DNA of 49,231 bases from Rhodothermales bacterium (GTDB lineage Bacteria; Bacteroidota; Rhodothermia; Rhodothermales; Bin80): positions 1 to 49,231 of the forward strand of contig JAJEDR010000080.1 of NCBI GenBank assembly GCA_022821385.1. The letters are read 5' to 3'. Both the position numbers and the translations under genes were made by a program. The notes under the pieces were generated by a model. The model had not been told where the DNA came from and ran no database searches. It saw only the letters and a program-made list of their open reading frames with translations. Below, piece after piece: positions 1 to 7,790 of the stretch (the first letter of the stretch is position 1; every line of letters begins with the position of its first letter).

Positions 1-23
1 ATACTAATATTCGGTTATCAGAT

Positions 24-479
24 CTAATATTGCTTTAGCCTGCGTTCTAATTGACGTTTTGTATCCCGTTCAGCCATATCTGCCCGCTTATCATAGAGCT
101 GTTTACCCCGTGCTATACCAATCTCAGCCTTAATCCTGCCATTTCTCAGATAGAGTCTAAGGGGAATAAGCGTATTCCCTTTTTGCTCAACCGCCTTTTG
201 CAATCGGGCAATTTCTCTTCGGTGCAGGAGTAGTTTACGAGGGCGAACTGGGTCATGATTGTTCAGGTTTCCGTGTTTGTAATGAGAAATGTGCGCATCA
301 ACCAGGAATGCTTCTCCATTATCAATCCTGCACCAGGCCTCCGCTAAACTCACACGACCAGCCCGAATGGATTTTACCTCAGTACCGACCAACACAAGCC
401 CCGCTTCAAGGGTGTCCAGAATATGATACGATCGCCGGGCCCGACGATTACTTACTAGCGTCGAGTTCGCTTTTCCCAT
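24..479 (-). CDS. smpB: SsrA-binding protein SmpB
   Basis: SmpB binds tmRNA and brings it to stalled ribosomes for trans-translation in the cytoplasm. The 151-residue product has the usual family length. It opens with a basic segment and the typical RRARRSYHILDTLEAGLVLVGTEVKS-type start of the OB-like core (first 15-40 residues). The core contains GRVSLAEAW and later LLLHRREIARL, and the tail is strongly basic (KRQLERRLKQY), as expected for the part that enters the mRNA channel. It is the last gene of the minus-strand run that begins with ffh, 11 bases after the mqnA-like gene, so it is probably co-transcribed. No tmRNA gene was recognised in the window. The identification is secure. Confidence 0.96.
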   Translation of the reverse strand: MGKANSTLVSNRRARRSYHILDTLEAGLVLVGTEVKSIRAGRVSLAEAWCRIDNGEAFLVDAHISHYKHGNLNNHDPVRPRKLLLHRREIARLQKAVEQKGNTLIPLRLYLRNGRIKAEIGIARGKQLYDKRADMAERDTKRQLERRLKQY

Positions 480-490
480 CGCACATTCCC

Positions 491-1279
491 CTATAGGTCA
501 AGCTGCCTCGCATCCTGCCCCCACAACGGTATATCCTGATGCCCGGCAACACCATTCGGCTCAAACATTGTCAGTGGCACGAGATCCTCAGTGATACCGT
601 AATAATACATATACTCCCGGATTGCAGTCAGTCCAGCTAAGGTTACATCATCCATTCGTAACCGCAGGCTTCCACCGAAGAATTGATCTGCATGCGACGA
701 TGAGCGAGTTCCCCATTCATGCGCAATAATTTCAGCTTCTTTGGTAAGTGTGGTCAACATTTCGACCATTGCATCAGTTGCAGTTTCTTTCAGGCAGGCA
801 TACAAACTCCAAATCATCGGGTACTGCGAAAGTTCGTACCACTCCTGCCCCAAATCCAGTGTAGCTGGGTCATCTGCCTGATCCAGCGAAGCCACTCCGG
901 TCAACAACTTGATGTCTGCTGTGCCGTTTGAAATCAATGTAACTTCTCGTCCGTAATGCTCTTTAAGTATCACTTTCGACATGAAAGCCTCCAAACCCTG
1001 GTCAGAAGTGCACTCAAGTGTTCCCGCCTGCCGCAAATCCCGGCGTACCCGCATCCGCGCAAAGGGATACCCCCACGAAGATACTGCCCCACCCGGCACG
1101 ATATCCAGTTCATCGGCGGCCAATGCTACCGTCACAGGTAAAAGAGCAACATCAACCTGCCGCTGACGCAACAACTCTACACAAACCGCGCCGGTCTGTC
1201 GTTCAGCCTCAATGGAGAGTGTCCTGGCCGCAAGCTCAAGACATTCAGTCGGTGGAAAATCCCAGAATGCCAACTGCAT
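491..1279 (-). CDS. mqnA: MqnA/MqnD-type menaquinone biosynthesis protein (probable chorismate dehydratase)
   Basis: The 262-residue protein resembles the MqnA/MqnD solute-binding-like fold family. MqnA dehydrates chorismate in the futalosine route to menaquinone. Family-like segments are VDVALLPVTVAL (about residue 42), followed by the IVPGGAVSSWG region (about residue 60), then a central SNGTADIKLL and the DLGQEWYELS...P stretch (about residue 143), which matches the DLGxEW motif of MqnA. No signal peptide is visible, so it should be cytoplasmic. It sits between rplS (10-base gap) and smpB in one operon. If correct, the organism makes menaquinone by the futalosine pathway. MqnD or another member of the family remains possible because no other mqn gene is nearby. 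Confidence 0.66.
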   Translation of the reverse strand: MQLAFWDFPPTECLELAARTLSIEAERQTGAVCVELLRQRQVDVALLPVTVALAADELDIVPGGAVSSWGYPFARMRVRRDLRQAGTLECTSDQGLEAFMSKVILKEHYGREVTLISNGTADIKLLTGVASLDQADDPATLDLGQEWYELSQYPMIWSLYACLKETATDAMVEMLTTLTKEAEIIAHEWGTRSSSHADQFFGGSLRLRMDDVTLAGLTAIREYMYYYGITEDLVPLTMFEPNGVAGHQDIPLWGQDARQLDL

Positions 1280-1288
1280 CAGCCGTAC

Positions 1289-1648
1289 TCAGGAGTCGCG
1301 CATGCGCTCCTTGATACGAGCAGCCTTGCCGCGCAAAGTGCGCAGATAATACAGCTTCGCACGACGCACTTTTCCACGGCGTTTGACTTCAACGTGCGCA
1401 ATCCGCGGAGAATGAAACGGAAATATGCGCTCAACCCCTACACCACCGGAAATTTTCCTGACGGTAAACGTCCTGTTGGCACCTCCCCCACGAATAGAAA
1501 TTACCGCACCCTGGAAAACCTGTATGCGCTCCTTCTCACCTTCAATCACACGCAGGTGCACAGCTATCGTATCCCCGGGTTCAAAGTCCGGTAGTGGGCT
1601 TTCGCGTAACTGGGTGGCTTCCACAATTTTCAATAAATTTTTAGCCAT
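1289..1648 (-). CDS. rplS: 50S ribosomal protein L19
   Basis: L19 lies at the interface of the two ribosomal subunits. The reading frame is open much further upstream (to 1897), but that extension overlaps trmD and is not L19-like. The ATG at 1648 gives [11 protein letters not shown] and a 119-residue protein, the normal length. Recognisable parts are the [20 protein letters not shown] segment, then [13 protein letters not shown], the [12 protein letters not shown] stretch and the basic C-terminus RRAKLYYLR. It starts 20 bases after the trmD stop, in the classical rpsP-rimM-trmD-rplS order, so it is very likely co-transcribed with them. Confidence 0.97.
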   Translation of the reverse strand: MAKNLLKIVEATQLRESPLPDFEPGDTIAVHLRVIEGEKERIQVFQGAVISIRGGGANRTFTVRKISGGVGVERIFPFHSPRIAHVEVKRRGKVRRAKLYYLRTLRGKAARIKERMRDS

Positions 1649-1667
1649 TGTTCTAAGGGTGTAACCT

Positions 1668-2354
1668 TCACGTTTTTTCTCGTGCGACGTATTGCTGCCA
1701 GAGATCCGGGCGCCGCTCCCGGGTACGCTGTTGTCGAACCTCCTCTCGCCACTCAGCAATGCTGCTGTGATTCCCGCTGCAAAGGACCTCTGGAACCTCA
1801 AGTCCACGAAATGACGCCGGACGTGTATAAGTCGGAGCACCAAGCAATCCATCCTGAAACGAATCTTCAAGCGCGGACTGGGCGTCTCCAAGTACACCTG
1901 GAACTAACCGGGCTACAGCATCAGCTACCATAAGTGCAGGTAACTCGCCACCACTGAGCACATAATCACCGACCGACACCTCACGTGTCACCAGCACTTC
2001 ACGTACACGATGATCTATCCCTTTGTAGTGCCCGGCAAGTAATACGATATGCCTCTTCAATGATAAAGCATTTGCCAATGCTTGCGTCAGGGGTTCACCA
2101 TCTGGACTCAAATAGATCACTTCGTCAGGTGTATCACTTAGTGCTTCAATACAGGCGAAGATGGGCTCGGGTTTGAGTACCATACCCGCTCCTCCTCCAT
2201 AGGGATAATCATCAATCTGTTTGTGATGTCCCTCGGCATACGTACCCAGGTCATGCACACGCAACGCGATCTTATCTTTCGCCCGACGAAGAACTGTTAA
2301 ATCCATTGCTCTGTTAACATGGTCAGGCAATGCTGTCAGAATATCAATGCGCAT
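1668..2354 (-). CDS. trmD: tRNA (guanine-N1)-methyltransferase TrmD
   Basis: TrmD methylates N1 of G37 next to the anticodon of several tRNAs, preventing +1 frameshifting. I place the start at ATG 2354 (MRIDILTAL); a GTG two codons earlier is possible. The protein is about 228 residues, with [17 protein letters not shown] near residues 50-66. The trefoil-knot cofactor region is [13 protein letters not shown] (about 105) and [16 protein letters not shown] (about 131). The C-terminal region with [18 protein letters not shown] is typical. It follows rimM with an 11-base gap in the conserved S16-RimM-TrmD-L19 operon. Confidence 0.97.
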   Translation of the reverse strand: MRIDILTALPDHVNRAMDLTVLRRAKDKIALRVHDLGTYAEGHHKQIDDYPYGGGAGMVLKPEPIFACIEALSDTPDEVIYLSPDGEPLTQALANALSLKRHIVLLAGHYKGIDHRVREVLVTREVSVGDYVLSGGELPALMVADAVARLVPGVLGDAQSALEDSFQDGLLGAPTYTRPASFRGLEVPEVLCSGNHSSIAEWREEVRQQRTRERRPDLWQQYVAREKT

Positions 2355-2365
2355 GGCCACTCACC

Positions 2366-2905
2366 TCAGTCCAACAAACCGTCTACCGGCCTAATGACGA
2401 TACGTCCAACACTGGCATCCACGGTCATTACAAACTCCGGTACGGCCGGGATCATGGCGTCCTGTTTTCCGGGACGTTCAACTACATACATATCATAGCT
2501 TGGCGCATCCAGAATATCTTTTAGCCTTCCGACTGGCGCGCCATCATCCGTTACAACTTCGGCACCAACAAGGTCATGCAGGAAAAACTCTCCCGGCTGC
2601 AAGGGCGGCAAGTCTTCCAGTTGTGCGAACACCGGAAGCTTTCCGAGGGCCTGCACATCATTCACCGTATTTATTCCTGAAAATCGCATCAGGGCTGTTT
2701 TGCCACGCTTGGTCGTTTGTAACCGGACGCTTTCCACCTTGAACGGACGTGCCGTTTGCGGTGTTAGGCCGATCCATAATCGTTTAAGATTCAGTAACCG
2801 GTTTGGATCATCGGATTCAGGTACAACCTTACACTCACCCTTAAGCCCGTGAGCCTTGGCGATCTGTCCGACTATCAGCAAGTTTTCCCACGAGGACGAA
2901 TCCAT
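2366..2905 (-). CDS. rimM: 16S rRNA processing protein RimM
   Basis: RimM assists late maturation of the 30S head and binds S19. The 179-residue product has the expected two-domain build. The N-terminal beta-barrel starts with LLIVGQIAKAHGLKGECKV (residues 9-27). The C-terminal PRC-barrel begins near LQPGEFFLHDLVGAEVVTDDG (about residue 101) and ends with MIPAVPEFVMTVD and IVIRPVDGLLD. It lies between rpsP (21-base gap) and trmD (11-base gap). Start ATG 2905 leaves a short MDSSSWEN lead. Length and operon position support the call. Confidence 0.95.
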   Translation of the reverse strand: MDSSSWENLLIVGQIAKAHGLKGECKVVPESDDPNRLLNLKRLWIGLTPQTARPFKVESVRLQTTKRGKTALMRFSGINTVNDVQALGKLPVFAQLEDLPPLQPGEFFLHDLVGAEVVTDDGAPVGRLKDILDAPSYDMYVVERPGKQDAMIPAVPEFVMTVDASVGRIVIRPVDGLLD

Positions 2906-2926
2906 CTAACAGTCAGAACCGCCTGA

Positions 2927-3460
2927 CTAGGCCTCTTCTACTGCTTCGACCTCTTGAGCAGCTTGCCGGGCTTCGTCTTCCTGGCGAGCTTGTTCTTTCG
3001 CGGCAGCTTTCTCGGCTGCTGCTTTTTTCCGCTTTTCAAGCAATTCCGTCTCTTTCTTCGCCGCTGCCTCGGTCTCAGCAACAAGTGCCTTCTGACGCCG
3101 GTCAGCCGGAGTTGTTTTTGCCGTGGCGGCCAACCTGTCCTCCCGGTGCTGCCGATGCGCAGCAACGGCTTCGGTGATTGCTTCTGATTCAACGCCCTTG
3201 CGTTCCAGATGTAATCCTAAAAGCACTCCCCGCCGACTAAGCAGATTACGGACGGTATCGGTCGGTTGAGCACCAACCTTGAGCCAGTACTTTACACGAT
3301 CTTCTCTGAGTTCAACGCGTGAAGGCTCCTCCTGAGGATAGTATCGTCCCAGGTCTTCTATGAATTTGCCATCTCGCGGTGCACGCGAGTCGGCGGCCAC
3401 TACGGCCCAAATTGGTTTTTTCTTGCGCCCCATACGGCGCAATCTGATTTTGACTGCCAC
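2927..3460 (-). CDS. rpsP: 30S ribosomal protein S16 with long charged C-terminal tail
   Basis: S16 is a small-subunit assembly protein. The first ~80 residues are standard: [18 protein letters not shown], then [19 protein letters not shown] and [19 protein letters not shown]. The protein then runs on to 177 residues, about twice the length of short bacterial S16. The tail is rich in Ala, Lys, Glu and Gln and likely forms a helical or disordered extension ([20 protein letters not shown]). Long charged S16 tails are known in Bacteroidota and relatives, so this is probably lineage-typical. It follows ffh by 25 bases. Confidence 0.96.
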   Translation of the reverse strand: MAVKIRLRRMGRKKKPIWAVVAADSRAPRDGKFIEDLGRYYPQEEPSRVELREDRVKYWLKVGAQPTDTVRNLLSRRGVLLGLHLERKGVESEAITEAVAAHRQHREDRLAATAKTTPADRRQKALVAETEAAAKKETELLEKRKKAAAEKAAAKEQARQEDEARQAAQEVEAVEEA

Positions 3461-3485
3461 GCTCTCGGTTCTAGTTTATTGATTG

Positions 3486-4847
3486 TTAACGCATTGCCGA
3501 CTGCAGCAACGCGGATAAGTCTACTTTTTTGCCTTTTTTGCCCATCGTCCGCTGCATGCGCTTCATGAGCTTTCGCAACTGCCTGAACTGGCGCAGGAGC
3601 TGATTAATGTCCCGGACCGCCAAGCCACTCCCCTGTGCAATACGACGCCTGCGACTACTGTCTATTGAGTCGGGATGTCTACGTTCCCAGGGCGTCATAC
3701 TCTGAATCGCAGCTTCTACTTTCATAATCTCCTGCTCCTCCGCTTCCATATTCATTGATTGCTTCCCCATCCCGGGAAGCATCCCTGCGACCTCCGACAG
3801 CGACCCCATGGATCTGACTTTCTGGAGCTGCTGATAGTAGTCTTCCAGGTCAAAGGTTGCTTTCCGTATTTTCCGACGCAACGTCTCGGCTTGGGCCACA
3901 TCGTATTGCTCCTGCGCCTTTTCAACGAGAGTAACGACATCGCCCATCCCGAGAATGCGCCGTGCCATCCTGTCGGGGAAAAAGGGAAGTAACTGATCAA
4001 GCTTTTCCCCGGTTGAGGCAAATTTTATGGGCTTATTGACGACTGACCGCACGGACAATGCCGCGCCCCCGCGCGCATCGCCATCCAGTTTAGTCAGAAC
4101 GACGCCGTCAAAATTGAGGCGATTATTAAATTCCTTCGCAGTATTGACGGCATCCTGTCCCGTCATACTGTCCACGACAAACAGGATCTCACTGGGCTGG
4201 GCAAGACGCTTTATTTCTTCCACTTCAGCCATCATGCGCGCATCCACATGCATCCGACCCGCAGTATCAATAATCACGGTATCGCGTGCCTGCTTTCTGG
4301 CATATGCAACAGCTTCCTGAGCTACGCGCGGAGCGTCTTGAACTACAGAACCGTCATCCGCTGTTATGCTGTAGACAGGTACATCCGCCTCCTCTCCAAG
4401 CCGGTTCAGTTGATCTACAGCTGCCGGTCTATATACATCCGCCGCCGCTAGCATTGGAACACGTCCCTTGGATTGGAGGTGCAGGGCAAGTTTTGCGCTG
4501 AATGTCGTCTTACCTGATCCCTGGAGACCTGCGATCAGTATAACTGCCGGAGGACTGCTTCCCAGGTTTATCTCAGCGGCATCTCCTCCCAGAAGTCGGA
4601 CTAGCTCGTCATAAACAATCTTGACGATCATCTGTCCGGGTTCGACGGAGCGTAGGACCCTTTCACCGAGTGCCTTCTCCTGGACGCTATTGGCAAAGGT
4701 GCGGGCAATCTGGTAGTTCACGTCTGCTTCCAGAAGAGCACGACGTATGCCCCGCATGGACTCCGCGACATTGGCCTCGGTAATACGGCCTCGGCCGGTA
4801 AGGTCCTTAATAACCCCTTCTAAGCGTTGGGAGAGATTCTCAAACAT
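3486..4847 (-). CDS. ffh: Signal recognition particle protein Ffh (SRP54)
   Basis: Ffh is the GTPase and signal-peptide-binding subunit of the bacterial SRP, delivering nascent membrane and exported proteins to FtsY. The 453-residue length is normal. The N domain opens with MFENLSQRLEGVIKDLTGRG. The G domain shows GLQGSGKTTFSAKLA (G1, about residue 107), DTAGRMHVD (G3, about 194), TKLDGDARGGAALS (about 252) and the closing GMGDVVTLVEKAQE. The M domain has LPGMGKQSMNME, the RRRRIAQGSG helix and the methionine-containing end LRKLMKRMQRTMGKKGKK. It heads the minus-strand operon, and its promoter should lie in the 147-base gap to the divergent folate gene. Confidence 0.97.
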   Translation of the reverse strand: MFENLSQRLEGVIKDLTGRGRITEANVAESMRGIRRALLEADVNYQIARTFANSVQEKALGERVLRSVEPGQMIVKIVYDELVRLLGGDAAEINLGSSPPAVILIAGLQGSGKTTFSAKLALHLQSKGRVPMLAAADVYRPAAVDQLNRLGEEADVPVYSITADDGSVVQDAPRVAQEAVAYARKQARDTVIIDTAGRMHVDARMMAEVEEIKRLAQPSEILFVVDSMTGQDAVNTAKEFNNRLNFDGVVLTKLDGDARGGAALSVRSVVNKPIKFASTGEKLDQLLPFFPDRMARRILGMGDVVTLVEKAQEQYDVAQAETLRRKIRKATFDLEDYYQQLQKVRSMGSLSEVAGMLPGMGKQSMNMEAEEQEIMKVEAAIQSMTPWERRHPDSIDSSRRRRIAQGSGLAVRDINQLLRQFRQLRKLMKRMQRTMGKKGKKVDLSALLQSAMR

Positions 4848-4994
4848 GAACGTTTTCTAACACTGAAAACTGGGTAGTGCCGCAAATCTGCGAGAAACAG
4901 CACATGTTAACGACTTTATCGCGCACTTGATCATTTAAGCGTGCTTATATGCTTGTTTTTCACATATTTTCCCTTCATCTGCACCAACTAAGTG

Positions 4995-5576
4995 ATGGTA
5001 CCCGGTAAATCCACACTGCGCAGCCGCTTTCGCACTGCTCGCCTTAGTCTGACAGAGGAAGAATACCGCTCTGAATGTCGGCGGATTGTCGCGAGGGCAA
5101 CATCACTACCACAGTTATTGGAGGCACGAACCATACTGTCGTATTGGCCAAAGATTGAGGCGCGTGAAATTGATATCCGCCCTCTCAATAGCTGGCTGCG
5201 TGCACGAGGAATTACTGTACTCTTACCTATCATTGAACCATACTCGAAGCGCCCTCGTATGCACTGGGGGTGCTTTGATCATGAACGCGGCTTTGTAGCA
5301 AACCGCTGGGATATATCTGAGCCGGCAAGCCGTTCAGATATTCCCGCAGAAGACATTGATCTGGTGGTTGTTCCGGGTCTCGGGTTTGATCTCTATGGAC
5401 ACCGGATTGGTTATGGTGGAGGGTTTTACGACGCACTGTTTGAGTATGTTGATTCGTTTAAGCTTGGCATGGTAATTGACGACTGTTTATTGAATCATCT
5501 TCCGGCTGATCCACACGATGTACCCGTTAACTGCGTAGTTACCGGCTCAAGAACGCTTACGCTCCACCAGCAATAA
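4995..5576 (+). CDS. 5-formyltetrahydrofolate cyclo-ligase
   Basis: This enzyme (MTHFS, FthC/YgfA family) converts 5-formyl-THF to 5,10-methenyl-THF using ATP. The 193-residue protein (start ATG 4995; GTG one codon earlier is an alternative) has the N-terminal KSTLRSRFRTARLSLTEEE helix with conserved basic residues. It also has ILSYWPKIEAREIDIRPL (about residue 47) and the ATP/folate site LVVVPGLGFDLYGHRIGYGGGFYDALF (about 126-152, with the G-x-G-G-G-F-Y-D signature). Its stop codon is directly followed by the ATG of the first PspC-domain gene, so the two are probably translated from one message. No clear Shine-Dalgarno sequence is seen. Confidence 0.93.
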   Translation: MVPGKSTLRSRFRTARLSLTEEEYRSECRRIVARATSLPQLLEARTILSYWPKIEAREIDIRPLNSWLRARGITVLLPIIEPYSKRPRMHWGCFDHERGFVANRWDISEPASRSDIPAEDIDLVVVPGLGFDLYGHRIGYGGGFYDALFEYVDSFKLGMVIDDCLLNHLPADPHDVPVNCVVTGSRTLTLHQQ

Positions 5577-6242
5577 ATGCGAACGAAAGCAAAAAAGGAT
5601 TTCGATCTCCCGGATCTCAAAGAAGAGCCTGGGTATGGGAGCCTAGCCGAATCTGACCTCGAGGAATTGTTTTTTGAAGAAACTGCTCCAAAAACAGGCG
5701 GCGCAATTAACCTGCCGACCATAGCGGGCGTAGGCCTGATAGGCGTGGTTTTTCTGCATATTCTGCAACAAATTGGACTTCTGCCGGGAAGTGGGCTTCA
5801 GGAGGCTTTTATCGTGTTCCCGCTTTTCGGGATCCTGTTGGTTCTGCTACTCGGCCTGATGCCCCGAAAACGAAAAAGACGCCGAAAACGAAGGCGTCAC
5901 GCGGCAAAGAAAAAATGGGAATCCCGGCAGGAAAAACGAATGGAATCCGAGCAGGAAAAAGAACCGCACAGTACAGACGGGAACCTGAAGACCAGCATCG
6001 CGCCACAATTACATTCCGAAAAGTGGAGGCTTCCGGCTAAATCGCGCGACAAGTGGATCGCTGGTGTATGTGCAGGACTGGCTCCACACATTAATATGGA
6101 GGTTACTGTACTGCGGCTGATCTTTGGCCTGAGTACCGTCATTTTCGCGGGAACCATCCCTATAATAGCCTACCTCGTCTTGGCTATACTGATGCACCCC
6201 CCAGAAGATGCTAAAGAACCAAACTCTCGACCGCAGAAATAA
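5577..6242 (+). CDS. PspC-domain membrane protein with basic linker
   Basis: The C-terminal ~60 residues form a PspC domain: KWIAGVCAGLAPHINMEVTVLRLIFGL, then a hydrophobic stretch ending IIAYLVLAILMHP. PspC domains are linked to envelope-stress responses. Upstream are an acidic start with SDLEELFFEE (about residues 26-35), two probable membrane segments (about 45-65 and 77-95), and a very basic linker RKRKRRRKRRRH (97-108) rich in Lys/Arg. The ATG immediately follows the stop of the folate cyclo-ligase. The protein at 6750-7274 has the same architecture and the same acidic motif, so the two are paralogues. The exact function is unknown. Confidence 0.82.
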   Translation: MRTKAKKDFDLPDLKEEPGYGSLAESDLEELFFEETAPKTGGAINLPTIAGVGLIGVVFLHILQQIGLLPGSGLQEAFIVFPLFGILLVLLLGLMPRKRKRRRKRRRHAAKKKWESRQEKRMESEQEKEPHSTDGNLKTSIAPQLHSEKWRLPAKSRDKWIAGVCAGLAPHINMEVTVLRLIFGLSTVIFAGTIPIIAYLVLAILMHPPEDAKEPNSRPQK

Positions 6243-6548
6243 CTCACTGCTCGCTTGCATACCCATGCGGATGTATTACTTCCACTAACCCTAGGCAAAT
6301 TGTCATCCATGCATATACCCTACCGTACACGACAGACGTCAATCAGTTTATCGGCTGATCCCTTGAGTGTGAGCAACTCTTCTAGTATAACAGCCTAACC
6401 TGAAGAGATCGATGTGCTTGCGAACATCCGGTCTGCAGACACAGAAGCCGATAGTTGCAACCAAAATATCGCGTATGTCGTAGTCCAAATAAGATACTTG
6501 CGATCAAAACCGTTACTGCAGGCCCTATCAAACTGTTTATAAACTACG
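6243..6548. other. Intergenic, no gene seen
   Basis: These 306 bases between two PspC-domain genes have no open frame of credible composition on either strand. No tRNA-like or strong hairpin structure was recognised. The stretch probably holds the promoter for the short PspC gene at 6549. Confidence 0.5.
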
Positions 6549-6743
6549 ATGAGTTATAACCATGGACGCCTAACCCGCTCGCAGTCTGGTAAAATGGTCG
6601 GGGGAGTTCTGTCCGGCCTTGCAAGACGCTATGGCCTGGACCTTACATGGCTACGCATAGGGGTTCTGATAGCAAGTGTTTTCACGTTTGGTGTAGTTGT
6701 TCTTAGCTATATTGCAGCTATGTTAATCATACCCAAAGAGTAA
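6549..6743 (+). CDS. Stand-alone PspC-domain protein
   Basis: This 64-residue protein is essentially only a PspC domain. It begins with a short polar lead (RLTRSQSGKMVGGVLSGLARRYGLD), followed by LTWLRIGVLIASVF and a second hydrophobic segment ending YIAAMLIIPKE. It should be an inner-membrane protein with one or two hydrophobic helices. Its stop is six bases before the GTG of the next PspC protein, indicating an operon. Minimal PspC proteins are common; in Enterobacteria PspC regulates the phage-shock response, but no pspA or pspF homologue is present here, so that role cannot be assumed. Confidence 0.88.
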   Translation: MSYNHGRLTRSQSGKMVGGVLSGLARRYGLDLTWLRIGVLIASVFTFGVVVLSYIAAMLIIPKE

Positions 6744-6749
6744 ATAGTA

Positions 6750-7274
6750 GTGACGACAAAATCCGACTTATCGGAACTGGAGCTGAGAACCCAATCCAGT
6801 GATGCGCTCGGGGAAATTCTCTTCGAGTCAGAAGCTCGCCCCGCATCCAGTATTAACTGGCACCTTGTTGGCGGCGGTGCACTCTTGATCGGAACTTTCC
6901 TCTATCTACTTTCGGAAATCGGTATACTTGGGAATGGATTCGTAGATGCGTTAGGCCGTTTAACTCCCATTGCGGCGATCTTTTTCATGGGCATTGCGGC
7001 AACCAGCGCCCTCCGCACAAAGCGGACACGCCGTGTACGTACCGTTTCGTCCAGACACCTCGTTCGACCACGCAAGAAACGGTGGTTATTCGGCGTCTGT
7101 CGTGGTTTGGCAAATCGCTTCGGGATACCCGTGGGGGTAACGCGGCTGCTTTTCTTCGTAACTGCTATAGCTACCTCAACTTTCGGGTTCGTGGGAATGG
7201 CATCAATAGCGTTGTACGTGATCTTGGCGCTCGCCATACCTGGAGAGGAGACGGACCGTCGAGGCTCATCCTGA
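6750..7274 (+). CDS. PspC-domain membrane protein (paralogue of 5577-6242)
   Basis: The 174-residue protein starts at a GTG six bases after the preceding small PspC gene. It has an acidic N-terminus with SSDALGEILFESEARP (about 16-31), two hydrophobic segments (about 38-58 and 71-88), a basic linker (KRTRRVRTVSSRHLVRPRKK, 91-110), and a C-terminal PspC domain from RWLFGVCRGLANRFGIPVGVTRL. The order and the acidic SDxLxE-[IL]LFE motif match the larger protein at 5577-6242, so both probably arose by duplication and may act together at the membrane. No enzymatic residues are apparent. Confidence 0.83.
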   Translation: MTTKSDLSELELRTQSSDALGEILFESEARPASSINWHLVGGGALLIGTFLYLLSEIGILGNGFVDALGRLTPIAAIFFMGIAATSALRTKRTRRVRTVSSRHLVRPRKKRWLFGVCRGLANRFGIPVGVTRLLFFVTAIATSTFGFVGMASIALYVILALAIPGEETDRRGSS

Positions 7275-7790
7275 GGGACTGACACAGTCTCCGTATCGCG
7301 TACCGACTAATCGCGTGATGGACAGGACCAACTTACCTGTGTGTGAATTAATTTCTTTGGACGAAAATCATTCAGTGAAGAAGCATACGATCTCCCCGCA
7401 CCCATCAATCTGAATTCAGGATATGTTCGCCTACTGATAAAACGACAAAGTCCTGAATAAGCACTGATTGCATCGTGTCACCGCCTTGGCGTTATAGCTG
7501 CGCTCAACCTGGGTGTCCATAGAGATAGAATATCGTTTCAGATAGTCCTCAGCAGCGACATGGACGCATTGATCGGTAGCTTCGCCTGCTACATCAACTG
7601 ACCCTCATCGTACTTTTGAGCGAATTCCAAACCTGAAAGACGTCTTTGCTCGTAAAAGCGATTCCCCTCAACTTGCTACCGAGAAACTACCGTACAACGG
7701 AATAAATTCTGGTTTGCTTACGTCTATCCTCCCGAAGTCACTATGCATATGTACTGCCTATTCACAGTTAACTATTCCCAAAAAAAGTAA
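7275..7790. other. Intergenic, no gene seen
   Basis: These 516 bases separate the PspC operon from the outer-membrane receptor gene. I see no credible coding frame, tRNA or repeated unit. The last ~60 bases before 7791 are A/T-rich and contain an A-run (cccaaaaaaagtaa) instead of a Shine-Dalgarno sequence directly before the ATG. Confidence 0.5.
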
